DNA of 27,534 nt from the NCBI GenBank assembly GCA_035502775.1, contig DATJUB010000052.1:1-27534 (forward strand), in the 5' to 3' direction. Of the stretch, positions 15,876 through 24,384 are shown in pieces. Numbering within the stretch: position 1 is the stretch's first letter; each line of letters begins with the position of its first letter. The stretch comes from 67-14 sp035502775. GTDB lineage: Bacteria > Actinomycetota > Thermoleophilia > Solirubrobacterales > 70-9. The position numbers and the translations under genes are program-made. The notes under the pieces were generated by a model. That model was not told the DNA's origin. It made no database searches and was given only the letters and a program-made list of their open reading frames with translations.

Positions 15876-17153
15876 TCAGGAGACACCGGCCCTCGCGACA
15901 CCCTCCAGAAGGTCGACCGCCATCGGCAGCGCGGCCTCGTCCAGGTCGAAGGTCGAACTGTGATGCCCCGAGGGTGAGCTGCATCCGAAGGCGACATAGG
16001 TGCCGTCGCCGCCACCTTCACGCACCCGTTCCAGCAGCCAACTCGCGTCCTCGCTTCCGGAATCCCGGTGCGGTCCGGCCGTGGGAACCAGACCGTCCAC
16101 CGCGGCCGCGGCCTCCAGAACCCGCTCCGCGGCCGTCCCGTCGCAGACGACCTCGGGCGCGCCGCCGATGCTCTCGATCGAGACCTCGACACCCAGTCCC
16201 GCCCCGGCGGCGCGCACGGTCGATTCGGCCGCTTCCGCCAGCCGGCATTCGGTGACCGAGTCGAGTGCCCGGGTCTCCAGGGTCAGCTCTGCCCGTTCGG
16301 CGACGATGTTCGGGGCCGAACCGGAGGTGAACGTGCCGACGTTGAGCCGGGAACCGTCTCCGGCGTACTGGGGAAGAGCGTGGAGCCGGACCACCGCTCC
16401 GGCGGCGGCCAGCAGCGCGTTGGCACCGTTCTCCGGATCCATCCCGGCGTGGGCGGCGCGGCCGGTGAAGATCGCCCGCTTCTTGGACGAGGCCGAAAGC
16501 CCTTCGGTCGAGCCGTGCACGATCCCTGTGGGAAGTCCCAGCCCGAGATGCATGCAGGTGATGCGATCGACCCGGTCGAGCACGCCCGAGGCGACCACCG
16601 ACGCCGCTCCGCGAAGCCCTTCCTCGGCCGGCTGGAACAGGAGTTTCACCTGTCCGGGGAAATCGCGATCGGCGAGCCGCGCCGCGAGTGCCAGACCGAT
16701 CGCGACGTGTCCGTCATGACCGCAGGCATGCATCAGCCCCGCACGCTGTGAGCGGAAGCCTTCCCGGTTCGGGAGGTGATCGGGACTGTCGCTCTCGGTC
16801 ACCGGCAGGGCATCCATGTCGAACCGGAAGGCCGCGACCCCGCCGCTCCGGTCGCCGTCGAGAGTGGCGACCATCGCGGTCATCCCTCCCCGGAAACGCT
16901 CGATGAAGCGCCGCTCTCCGGGCATCTCCGCGGCGGCCGCTTCGAACTCCCGATCGAGCGTCTCAGCCGAGGGGAGCCCCATCCGTTCGGCGGCGGACAT
17001 CGCCGCTTCGCCCAGCTCGAGTCCGTAGCCCAGTGAATCCAGCACGGCGGCGACCTTCGCCGCCGTGCGGAACTCGAGAAAACCGAGCTCCGGCGTGGCA
17101 TGAAGCTCTCGCCGGACGGCGATCACATCGGCCGGTGGATTCAGCAGCGCCAT
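15876..17153 (-). CDS. M20D amidohydrolase, AbgA-like
   Basis: A 425-residue dizinc-type amidohydrolase. It resembles AbgA, a p-aminobenzoyl-glutamate hydrolase subunit, and related N-acyl-amino-acid hydrolases throughout: FRFDMDALPVTE near 110, MHACGHDGH at 141-149 with metal ligands C144 and H146, FQPAEEG with the catalytic glutamate at 177-178, then SGSEDAS and SGHHSSTFD near the C-terminus. The chosen ATG (17153) has GAGG seven bases upstream and overlaps the M24 gene by 13 bases; the frame is open further upstream but inside that gene. It is the last gene of the operon. It probably cleaves an acyl or aryl amide of an amino acid in the cytoplasm. No AbgB partner is present, so it may act alone. 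Confidence 0.88.
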   Translation of the reverse strand: MALLNPPADVIAVRRELHATPELGFLEFRTAAKVAAVLDSLGYGLELGEAAMSAAERMGLPSAETLDREFEAAAAEMPGERRFIERFRGGMTAMVATLDGDRSGGVAAFRFDMDALPVTESDSPDHLPNREGFRSQRAGLMHACGHDGHVAIGLALAARLADRDFPGQVKLLFQPAEEGLRGAASVVASGVLDRVDRITCMHLGLGLPTGIVHGSTEGLSASSKKRAIFTGRAAHAGMDPENGANALLAAAGAVVRLHALPQYAGDGSRLNVGTFTSGSAPNIVAERAELTLETRALDSVTECRLAEAAESTVRAAGAGLGVEVSIESIGGAPEVVCDGTAAERVLEAAAAVDGLVPTAGPHRDSGSEDASWLLERVREGGGDGTYVAFGCSSPSGHHSSTFDLDEAALPMAVDLLEGVARAGVS

Positions 17154-18307
17154 TTTCCGGCCTCGTATGGGAGCAGGCGCTCGTAGCCGGTTTCGGTGAT
17201 CAGGACCGGCTCGCCGACGTAGGCACATGTCTCGTGCTCGGGATCGGAAATGCCGATGAAATAGAAGAAGGTCATACCCGGCTGGGCCGGGGTCTCATCG
17301 GATACCTTGATCCGTCCTTCCTCGAGCCAGGTCGGGGGAAAGCCGATCCCGGTGCCATATCCCACGTGCCGGCCGGCGCGGGAGAACCCGCGTTCGCTCA
17401 GCTCGCCCTGGGCCAGCCGGGCGACATCGGCCAGGGAACGCCCCGGAGCCATCGCCTCGAAACCGGATTCCAGCGCGACCGACGCGGCCTCGTGCATGTC
17501 GGCGAGCGGTTTCGAAGGCTCGCCGATCACGTAGGTGCGAGCGGCCACCGCGTGGTATCTGGAGGCGGCCGCACCGATCTCGATCACCAGCGGTTCGCCG
17601 GGCATCACGGCACGTTCCGTGGCCGAACCATGGGTCTGGCTCATCGTGCGCGGACCGGAGGCGATCGGCGGATGGATCGCGGTCGGGCTGGCGCCGTCCC
17701 GGTACATCGCGTCCATCGAAGCCCCGAGCAGGTCGCATTCGCGCACTCCCGGCTCGATCATCGCTTCGGCCGCCTCGTAGGAACGGCGCAGGTGCCGTGC
17801 CGCCAGCCGGAACTTCTCGATCTCACCTTCGTCCTTGATCGCGCGGCGGGACGCGATCACGTCCGAGGCATCGACCAGCTCGACCTTGCCCGCGGCGGCT
17901 TCGCTCAGCTCCGACCAGTACCTGGCGAGCAGGGAGTGGCTTCTCAACTCGACCCCGACCTTCGTGCCACCGCCGGTGCCCATCAGACCGATCGCCATCT
18001 CCGCCGGGCTCTCGGCCTGATCGTCGGTCCAGACCCGCACGTCGTCGATAAACGGGCTCTGCTCGATCGAGAAGGCATCCGGGGCCCGGCAGATCGCGAC
18101 CGGCGAACCACCGTCGGCGGGCAGGTAGACCGCCTGGAACACCCAGTAGCCGATCTGGTCGTACCCGAACAGGTAGAAGAGCGATTCCTGCGAGAAGAGC
18201 AGCAGGCCCGCGAGCCCGCGTTCGGCGCAGTCCCCGATCGCACGATCGATGCGGGCACGATGCACGTCCAGCCCGAACGGCGGCGGGTTCCAGAGCTCGC
18301 GGCTCAT
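17141..18307 (-). CDS. M24-fold hydrolase, creatinase/ectoine-hydrolase-like
   Basis: A 388-residue pita-bread-fold protein with an N-terminal creatinase domain to about residue 150 and the M24 domain after it. It resembles ectoine hydrolase (DoeA/EutD) and creatinase more than Xaa-Pro aminopeptidase: the segment FELxGxxxRYHxPLxRT of DoeA-type enzymes corresponds to IEIGAAASRYHAVAART here. The metal ligands of true M24 peptidases are changed: the first Asp is E243, the second is V254, and the glutamate of the EPG motif is absent (MTFFYFIGI). The histidine of GRHVGYGTGIG is kept. It therefore probably works without metal on a small amide or cyclic amidine. It overlaps its neighbours on both sides (ATGA with the M38 gene). 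Confidence 0.82.
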   Translation of the reverse strand: MSRELWNPPPFGLDVHRARIDRAIGDCAERGLAGLLLFSQESLFYLFGYDQIGYWVFQAVYLPADGGSPVAICRAPDAFSIEQSPFIDDVRVWTDDQAESPAEMAIGLMGTGGGTKVGVELRSHSLLARYWSELSEAAAGKVELVDASDVIASRRAIKDEGEIEKFRLAARHLRRSYEAAEAMIEPGVRECDLLGASMDAMYRDGASPTAIHPPIASGPRTMSQTHGSATERAVMPGEPLVIEIGAAASRYHAVAARTYVIGEPSKPLADMHEAASVALESGFEAMAPGRSLADVARLAQGELSERGFSRAGRHVGYGTGIGFPPTWLEEGRIKVSDETPAQPGMTFFYFIGISDPEHETCAYVGEPVLITETGYERLLPYEAGKWRC

Positions 18308-19467
18308 CCGACCACCTCCGTCTGGCGGCGGCCACCGAGGAACATGCGGCCGTCCCCGAAATCCTCGCCGAACAGAACCAGGTCGGCCTTCACACCGGTG
18401 GCGATCCGGCCCACCTGCGACAGACCGATCCGGGCCGCCGGGTTGCGGGTGAAGAGCGCGACCGCGGCGGCGGGCTCGAGAGTCCCGGACGCGATCGTCT
18501 CCTTCATCACCTCGAGCATGAGTCCCGGCCGGTGCCCGACGATCCGGCCGCTTTCGGCCTCGCGATGAGAACCGCCGGAATCGCTGGTCACGGTGATCCT
18601 CTCGGCCGCGACTCCGCCGTCGAGAAGGATCGCGATCGCCTCGGCAGCGGTGATCGTGCCCGGGAAGTAGTCGGGCCGGATGCAGGCGGTGAGATCGAGG
18701 TTGACCCCGATCCGTCCCATCTCCACGGCAGCCTCAGCCAGTTCACGGCTCCAGTTGACATGGGTGAGCGTCAGCACGGCGGGATCGATCAGATCCTGGG
18801 CGAGCGCGTCCTGGATCACCTCGAAACGCTGTCCGGCCTGCCCGACGTGAAGGTGGACCACCGGGGGCTTGCCCGCGGTGCGGGCACCGCGCTTGGCTTC
18901 GCTGACCGTGTGGACCAGCCTTCCCACCGAGGTGATGCCTCCGTCATGGTCGGCGATCGCGCCCTTCACACCTCTGACCTCGGGGATCAGGGCGACGTCG
19001 CGGCTCAGTTCCCCGGTGATCGTGGCCGGGGGCCAGGCGATCTCACCTGTGTACATGTGGGCTCCGAAACCCAGGGCCCGGAGGGTGCGAACCCGGCCGA
19101 GCAGCCCTTCGGGCCGTCTCGCGGTCGTGTCGTAGCCGAGGCAGCCGACCATCGTGCCGATCCCGGCCCTGACGAAATCGGCGGGATCGATCGGCTCGCA
19201 ATGGGTTTCCGGTCCGCCCCATCCGCCGCCGCCGACCGGATGGCAATGGATGTCGACCAGCGCGGGAGTGAGGGTCCGTCCCGCACCGTCGATCTCGGTC
19301 AGTTCGCGGGAAGGGAGGTCGAATGGCGCCTCGGGGTCGAGGATCGCGAGGATCCTGCCGTCGGCCAAGACGACGTCGCGCTTGCCGAGATCGTCGGGCG
19401 CGAGCACATGCGCGCCCCGAACCCGGACAACAGGTTGCTCTGGTGAATCGGTGGTCTCGATGCCCAT
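18304..19467 (-). CDS. M38 amidohydrolase, isoaspartyl-dipeptidase-like
   Basis: A 387-residue TIM-barrel amidohydrolase whose closest known relative by eye is IadA (isoaspartyl dipeptidase). Shared features are GGGG after the HxH motif, VGCLGYDTTARRPEGLL, TITGELSRDVALI, VKGAIADH and LTHVN. The binuclear metal set is complete: H74, H76, carboxylated lysine K168, H207, H236 and D296. From memory of the E. coli enzyme, the substrate-recognition residues E77, Y137, R169 and R233 correspond to W83, I143, D175 and W239, while S289 is kept as S300. It is thus probably an active hydrolase on a different substrate than beta-aspartyl dipeptides. The ATG shares one base with the stop of the Rieske gene. 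Confidence 0.85.
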   Translation of the reverse strand: MGIETTDSPEQPVVRVRGAHVLAPDDLGKRDVVLADGRILAILDPEAPFDLPSRELTEIDGAGRTLTPALVDIHCHPVGGGGWGGPETHCEPIDPADFVRAGIGTMVGCLGYDTTARRPEGLLGRVRTLRALGFGAHMYTGEIAWPPATITGELSRDVALIPEVRGVKGAIADHDGGITSVGRLVHTVSEAKRGARTAGKPPVVHLHVGQAGQRFEVIQDALAQDLIDPAVLTLTHVNWSRELAEAAVEMGRIGVNLDLTACIRPDYFPGTITAAEAIAILLDGGVAAERITVTSDSGGSHREAESGRIVGHRPGLMLEVMKETIASGTLEPAAAVALFTRNPAARIGLSQVGRIATGVKADLVLFGEDFGDGRMFLGGRRQTEVVG

Positions 19468-20525
19468 CAGATCTGAGGAACCCCGATCCGCTCCAGGTAC
19501 TTCTGGTACTCGACCAGGGGCACGTCCTCGGGACGCACGTAGAGGATCATCCGGGCCTTCAGCGGCGGCAGCAGCCAGGGACGCTGGCTCTCGACGATCT
19601 CACGGTCCTGCTCCTTGATCTCGTGGTTGAACTCCTCGAAAGCCTGATCCCTGGCCGGATCCTTGTCGTAGTCGCGGGCGAGCTGACAGAAGTTCCGGGT
19701 CAGGTCGTGGCGGATCGGCATGTAGGCGTTGAAGGTCACCGAGACTCCCTCCGCCCCGGTGATCACGTTGGTCATCGTGTTGACCGTGGCCACGTTGTAG
19801 AACTCGGCGGGAACGGTCTCGGTCGAGTCGGTCTCGACATCCTCGCCGGTCGACATCGGGTTGGCCGGCATCTGGGTGCGGTAGCGGGAGACGAGTACTC
19901 CGTTCTCGTCGACGGTCACCGGATCGTCGGTGAGACGTTCGGGCATGGTCGGCTGTCCGGCGACACCGAGGATGCCCGGATGGACCCAGGAGAAATGGGT
20001 GTCGTCGAGGGCGGCCATGACCAGCCTCGGCATGCTGGCCTTCCAGTCTTCGCTGACCGAGATCGGGGCCTTGTGAAAGTTCTCGTCGTCGAACTGCGGG
20101 TATTCCGGGAGCTTCGCGTCGGACTCGGGATCGAGGCAAACCCAGACCAGGCCGTAGCGGACCTGGCAGGGGAACTTCTCGACCCGTGCCTGGGACGGGA
20201 TCTTCTCGGTTTCGCGCAGGGGAATGTGGACGCAGCGGCCGGTCCCGTCGTACTCCCATCCGTGGTACTTACAGCGGAGTGTCTCGCCGTTGATCACTTC
20301 GCCCAGCGAGAGGGCCGCGCCGAGGTGACGGCATACGTTCTCCATCGCCACGAGCTCGCCGCCGAGCCTCACGATCACCAGCGGACGCTCGAGCAGGACG
20401 ACCCCGAACGGGCCGTCGCCGATCTCGTCGATCCGGGCCACCGGATGCCAGAAGGGCTTCAGGCCCTCGTAGTACTCGGAGATCGCCTCCTCGTTCGGCT
20501 TCGATGCTGGAATCGTCTCGGACAT
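19467..20525 (-). CDS. Rieske non-heme iron oxygenase, alpha subunit
   Basis: A 352-residue aromatic-ring-hydroxylating/demethylating-type oxygenase. The Rieske cluster ligands are C65, H67, C85 and H88 (CxH-x17-CxxH), and the mononuclear iron site shows ALDDTHFSWVH with H177 and H182 near 174-182. A later QDREIVESQRP helix probably holds the third ligand aspartate. The single-component length and the bridging LDDTHFSWVHPG resemble vanillate demethylase, phthalate dioxygenase and other Rieske monooxygenases. The ATG at 20525 has GAGAGGTAAC upstream; the frame runs further upstream into the Gfo gene. No beta subunit and no reductase are encoded in the window, and the ferredoxin at the head of the operon is a plausible donor. 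Confidence 0.92.
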   Translation of the reverse strand: MSETIPASKPNEEAISEYYEGLKPFWHPVARIDEIGDGPFGVVLLERPLVIVRLGGELVAMENVCRHLGAALSLGEVINGETLRCKYHGWEYDGTGRCVHIPLRETEKIPSQARVEKFPCQVRYGLVWVCLDPESDAKLPEYPQFDDENFHKAPISVSEDWKASMPRLVMAALDDTHFSWVHPGILGVAGQPTMPERLTDDPVTVDENGVLVSRYRTQMPANPMSTGEDVETDSTETVPAEFYNVATVNTMTNVITGAEGVSVTFNAYMPIRHDLTRNFCQLARDYDKDPARDQAFEEFNHEIKEQDREIVESQRPWLLPPLKARMILYVRPEDVPLVEYQKYLERIGVPQI

Positions 20526-20536
20526 CTCGTTACCTC

Positions 20537-21772
20537 TCAATTGCTTTCGATTAGGCCGAGATCGAGATCGATCTCCGCCTGCCATTTGTCACACCGGCCC
20601 TGAAGCACGTCCTCGACCTCGACCGGACCGCCGGCCACCGAGGACTCGAGCAGCGCTATCGCCGCCGCCAGCGCTGTGAGCGCTGTGTCCCCGTCCACCT
20701 CGGGCCGGCCGCCGCTCAACGCCGCCCGGGCGAAATCGACGATCCCGGTCGCGACCCCGTACCGGATCGGATCGGCGATCTCGAGATCCAGCCGGTCGGG
20801 CCGGAAGGTGCCCTGTGGCAGCAGCGATTCACGCTCGTCGTATCCGAGGCCCGCGACGTACTCGGCGGTGACCTCCGACAATGGGCGGCTGGGGCCTTCG
20901 TCGGGAACCAGTTCGCCGTCCTGCCAGGTTTCCCAGCAGCCGCTCGAGGCACTGCCGGTGCTGCCGACCGCGAACCGGCGGCCGACCTCCGCCCCGTGGC
21001 CCGCCATGGTCATGGTCACGTTGGCGATCACTCCGCCCTCGAGCTCGAACCGGGCGAAGCAGGTGTCCTCGCTGGTCACCTCGATCGAACCCCCGCCGGC
21101 CGAGGGAATCTCGCTCTCGTAGGTCCGGACCGTGGCGCTGACCCGTTCGATCGGGCCGAACCAGTAGCCGAGCAGATCGGCTTCGTGGACACCCATCTCG
21201 AGCGCGACCAGTGACCCGGACATCATGCGGTCGCGGTACCACTCGCCGCCACCGCTCGGGTGAAGCTTGCTGGCCGGCAGGACCAGCTCCGACGAGGTCC
21301 AGTAGGGCCGGCCGAGACCGCCCTCGGCGACCAGCGCCCGGAAGGCCCGGGCGGCCGGGACCCGGCGGAAGTTCTCGGAGACGGCGAGGGTCAGGCCACG
21401 CTCCTCGGCGGCCTCGATCATCAGCCTGGCCGCCCGGACCGTGAGCGCGATCGGCTTCTCGACGAACACGTGCCATCCCAGTTCGAAGGCCTCCAGCGCG
21501 GCCGTGTGATGGAAACGGGTGGGGATCGCAAGATCGACGGCGCCGATCCCGGCGGAGGCGGCCTCTTCGATCGAGCCGAATACCGGAACGTCCCGGCCGG
21601 TCGCCTCCTCGAAGCTCGCGCGGGCCGACTCGAGCCGTCCCGGGTCGCTGTCGCAGATCGCGTCGAGGCGAACCCAGCCCGTGCCGGCGCGCTCGAGTTC
21701 GGCGTAGGCCTTCAGGTGCCGGAGGCCCATGCCTCCGCAGCCGACCAGCCCGACCGAGAGGGTCTCACTCAT
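20537..21772 (-). CDS. Gfo/Idh/MocA family oxidoreductase
   Basis: A 411-residue NAD(P)-dependent dehydrogenase. The Rossmann motif GLVGCGGMGLRHL is at 8-20, and the signature E105-K106-P107 (HVFVEKPIAL) contains the catalytic lysine. The C-terminal alpha/beta substrate domain contains GVHEADLLGYWFG with the typical GxHxxD histidine. Family members oxidise sugars, inositols, dihydrodiols or reduce imines; the presence of a Rieske oxygenase next to it makes a dihydrodiol-type or hydroxyl oxidation conceivable, but this is inference. ATG 21772 with GAGGG five bases before it is preferred over GTG 21778; it overlaps livF by eight bases. Confidence 0.9.
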   Translation of the reverse strand: MSETLSVGLVGCGGMGLRHLKAYAELERAGTGWVRLDAICDSDPGRLESARASFEEATGRDVPVFGSIEEAASAGIGAVDLAIPTRFHHTAALEAFELGWHVFVEKPIALTVRAARLMIEAAEERGLTLAVSENFRRVPAARAFRALVAEGGLGRPYWTSSELVLPASKLHPSGGGEWYRDRMMSGSLVALEMGVHEADLLGYWFGPIERVSATVRTYESEIPSAGGGSIEVTSEDTCFARFELEGGVIANVTMTMAGHGAEVGRRFAVGSTGSASSGCWETWQDGELVPDEGPSRPLSEVTAEYVAGLGYDERESLLPQGTFRPDRLDLEIADPIRYGVATGIVDFARAALSGGRPEVDGDTALTALAAAIALLESSVAGGPVEVEDVLQGRCDKWQAEIDLDLGLIESN

Positions 21773-22517
21773 CGTCACCCTCGGCGATCTCGGCCTCGTC
21801 GATGTCGCCGCCCAGATAGGTCGCCTGGATCCGGCTGTCGGCGGCCACTTCGTCGGCGGATCCCTCGATCACCATGTTGCCGAGATCGAGCACATAGGCC
21901 CGGCCGGCGATCTTCAGGGCCTCGCGGGCGTTCTGCTCGACCAGCAGAACCCCGGTGCCGGCGTCGGCGATCTCCGAGATGGTGTCGAGGATCAGGCTCG
22001 ACATCTTCGGCGACAGTCCCAGCGAGGGTTCGTCGAAGGCGACGATCCGGGGACCGGTGACCAGGGCGCGGCCGACGGCGAGCATCTGCTGCTCCCCGCC
22101 GGAGAGGGTGCCGCCGAGCTGCTTGCGGCGCTCGCCGAGGACCGGGAATCGTTCGTAGACCTCGTTGATCCTCTGGTTGAGCAGCGCCCCTTCCTTTCTC
22201 GCGGAGTAGCCGCCGAGACGGAGGTTCTCCTCGACGCTGAGCGGAGCGAAGATCTTGCGGCCCTCGGGCACGTGCCTCAGCCCCATCTCGACCAGTTCGT
22301 GGGCCTCGACCCCGACCAGTGACCGGCCGTCGAGAACCACCGAGCCGCCGGAGGGAACCAGCAGGCCCGAGATCGCCCGCATCACGCTCGACTTGCCGGC
22401 GCCGTTGGCACCGAGCAGGGCGACAACCTCACCGGCCTCGACCTCGAACGAGATGCCGTGGACGACCTCGAGGTCGCCGTAGCTGACCTTCAGATCCTTG
22501 ACCTCAAGCAGAGCCAT
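21765..22517 (-). CDS. livF: Branched-chain-amino-acid-type ABC transporter ATPase LivF
   Basis: A 250-residue cytoplasmic ATPase of the HAAT/Liv importer family. Walker A GANGAGKS is at 36-43, the ABC signature LSGGEQQMLAVGRAL lies near 135-149, and Walker B IVAFDEPSLGL follows with the Q-loop and H-loop typical of LivF. The ATG at 22517 has GGGAG six bases upstream and overlaps the livM-livG fusion by 14 bases; an in-frame ATG at 22523 is too close to that site. It powers uptake together with the ATPase half of the fusion protein. The family imports branched amino acids but also amides, urea and aromatic acids. Confidence 0.95.
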   Translation of the reverse strand: MALLEVKDLKVSYGDLEVVHGISFEVEAGEVVALLGANGAGKSSVMRAISGLLVPSGGSVVLDGRSLVGVEAHELVEMGLRHVPEGRKIFAPLSVEENLRLGGYSARKEGALLNQRINEVYERFPVLGERRKQLGGTLSGGEQQMLAVGRALVTGPRIVAFDEPSLGLSPKMSSLILDTISEIADAGTGVLLVEQNAREALKIAGRAYVLDLGNMVIEGSADEVAADSRIQATYLGGDIDEAEIAEGDDE

Positions 22518-24384
22518 CGTCATCTCCCTTCGATGCGGAACCAAGGTAGGCGTCGATCACCCGCTGGTCGCGCAGGACCGCGTCCGGCTTGCCGAGGGCG
22601 ATCATGCGGCCCTGGTCGAGCACCGCGGCCCGGTCGCTGATCCGGGTGACCAGCGGCATGTCGTGTTCGATCAGCAGGATCCCGATGCCCCGATCGGCGA
22701 TCGATCGCAGAATCTCGACCAGATCCCGCTTCTCGCTGGGGTTCATCCCGGCGGCGGGCTCGTCGAGGATCAGCAGTTCGGGATCGCTGGCGAGTGCCCG
22801 TGCGATCTCGATCCGGCGCCGGTCCGCGTACGAGAGTTCGGCCGGTGTGCGCAGCGCGGAATCGGCGATCCCGAGCTGGTCGAGCAGCGCCATCGCCCGC
22901 TCGACCGTCTCCGCCTGGTGGCGGCGTTCGCGGCGCGGACGGAGCAATGCGTCGACCACACCGAGATGGGCCGCCTGATACTCGCCCGCGATCACGTTGT
23001 CGATCGCCGAGAGCTGCGGGAAGAGCCGGATCGCCTGGAAGGTGCGGGCCACACCGTGCTTCGCGATGCGGTGCGGTTTCGTCCCGGTCAGCTTTTCGTC
23101 GCCGAGCCAGATCTCGCCGCTGGTCGGCTTCCTGACGCCGGTGATCGCGTTGACCAGGGTCGTCTTGCCGGCACCGTTCGGCCCGATCAGTCCGAGGACC
23201 TCTCCGGAACGCACGGTCAGCGAGACGTCGTCGAGCGCGGTCAGCCCGCCGAACTGCTGGGTCACCTTCTCGATGCGGAGCAGCGCCTCACCCCGCGCTA
23301 CCCGCGGTTCCTTGCCCGGAAGCTCGACCGGTTCGGGCGGGCCCGGAGGTTCGGCCACGGTCGCCGTGTCACCGGAGCCGACCGCGTTCAGGGATGGCAG
23401 GGCCGCGGCGTCGGGTGAGACCCGCTCACCGATCAGCCCGCTCGGGCGGTACTTCACCATCACGATCACCAGGAGCGAGAAGATCAGCGTCCTGTACTCC
23501 TGAACCTCGCGCAGGATCTCGGGCAGCACCACGAAGATGGTCGCCGCGAGCAGCACTCCGCGCACGCTTCCGAGCCCGCCGAGCACCACGATCATCAGGA
23601 TCTGGACGGAGACGAACAGCGTGAAGTTGGAGGGGTCGATCGCGACCGAGCGGCTGGCGAAGATCGCCCCCGCGACCGCGCCGATCGCGCCGCCCATGAC
23701 GTAGGCCCCGATCTTCAGCCGCAGGGTCGGGATGCCGACGACCTCGGCCGCGAAGTCGTCGTCCCGGATCGCTCTCCAGGCACGGCCGATGTGGGATATC
23801 CCCAATCGGTTGACGAACGCGATCACCAGGCCGAGCAGCACCGCCGTAAGCAGGAGCTGCAGGTCCGGGGTGTCGAACTTGAAGCCGAACAGTTCGGGGT
23901 TGGGCAGCGGGTACAGGCCGCGTGACGCCCCGACGTACTGCCAGTTGTTGAAGGCGGTGCGCACGACCTCGCCGAAACCGATCGTGACGATCGCGAGATA
24001 GTCGGGCCGCAGGCGCAGCGTCGGGTAGCCGATCACGATGCCGGCCAGGCCGGTGACGATGATCGCGATCGGGATCGAGAGGAAGTAGTTCCACTCAAGA
24101 TTGACCGTGAGGATCGCCGAGGTGTAGGCACCGATCGCGAAGAAGGCCGCGTAGCCCATGTCGAGCAGCCCGGCGTAGCCGAGCACGACGTTGAGCCCGA
24201 GGCCCATGGTCGCGTAGGTGGCGACGCTGATCGCGATGACCATCCAGTACGAGGAGCCGAGACCCATGAGGATCAGGGCGATGATCACCGTGAAGGAGAC
24301 CGCCCCGAGGATCGAGGTCATCGCCATCCGGGCCTTCAGCGAGCCCGAGTTGAGCATTGAGTGTGCCGATGCGAGCGCGCTCAT
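22504..24384 (-). CDS. Fused LivM permease and LivG ATPase
   Basis: A 626-residue fusion. Residues about 20-335 are the LivM permease with roughly ten membrane helices and the conserved GLGLNVVLGYAGLLDMGYAAFFAIGAY stretch (positions about 60-87). A proline/alanine/glutamate-rich linker of about 30 residues follows. From about 365 it is LivG: IEKVTQQFGGLTALDDVS, Walker A GPNGAGKTT, signature LSYADRRRIEIARAL and Walker B LLILDEPAAGMNP. There is no internal stop or frameshift. The ATG shares one base with the livH stop. The arrangement ties one permease and one ATPase in a single chain, a fusion known in some actinobacteria and alphaproteobacteria. Confidence 0.95.
   Translation of the reverse strand: MSALASAHSMLNSGSLKARMAMTSILGAVSFTVIIALILMGLGSSYWMVIAISVATYATMGLGLNVVLGYAGLLDMGYAAFFAIGAYTSAILTVNLEWNYFLSIPIAIIVTGLAGIVIGYPTLRLRPDYLAIVTIGFGEVVRTAFNNWQYVGASRGLYPLPNPELFGFKFDTPDLQLLLTAVLLGLVIAFVNRLGISHIGRAWRAIRDDDFAAEVVGIPTLRLKIGAYVMGGAIGAVAGAIFASRSVAIDPSNFTLFVSVQILMIVVLGGLGSVRGVLLAATIFVVLPEILREVQEYRTLIFSLLVIVMVKYRPSGLIGERVSPDAAALPSLNAVGSGDTATVAEPPGPPEPVELPGKEPRVARGEALLRIEKVTQQFGGLTALDDVSLTVRSGEVLGLIGPNGAGKTTLVNAITGVRKPTSGEIWLGDEKLTGTKPHRIAKHGVARTFQAIRLFPQLSAIDNVIAGEYQAAHLGVVDALLRPRRERRHQAETVERAMALLDQLGIADSALRTPAELSYADRRRIEIARALASDPELLILDEPAAGMNPSEKRDLVEILRSIADRGIGILLIEHDMPLVTRISDRAAVLDQGRMIALGKPDAVLRDQRVIDAYLGSASKGDDDGSA

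Noticed and set aside
17033..20603. Plus-strand open frames of 511, 304 and 426 codons
   Set aside because: Antisense to the M24, M38 and Rieske genes, which carry complete motifs and fit the overlapping operon.
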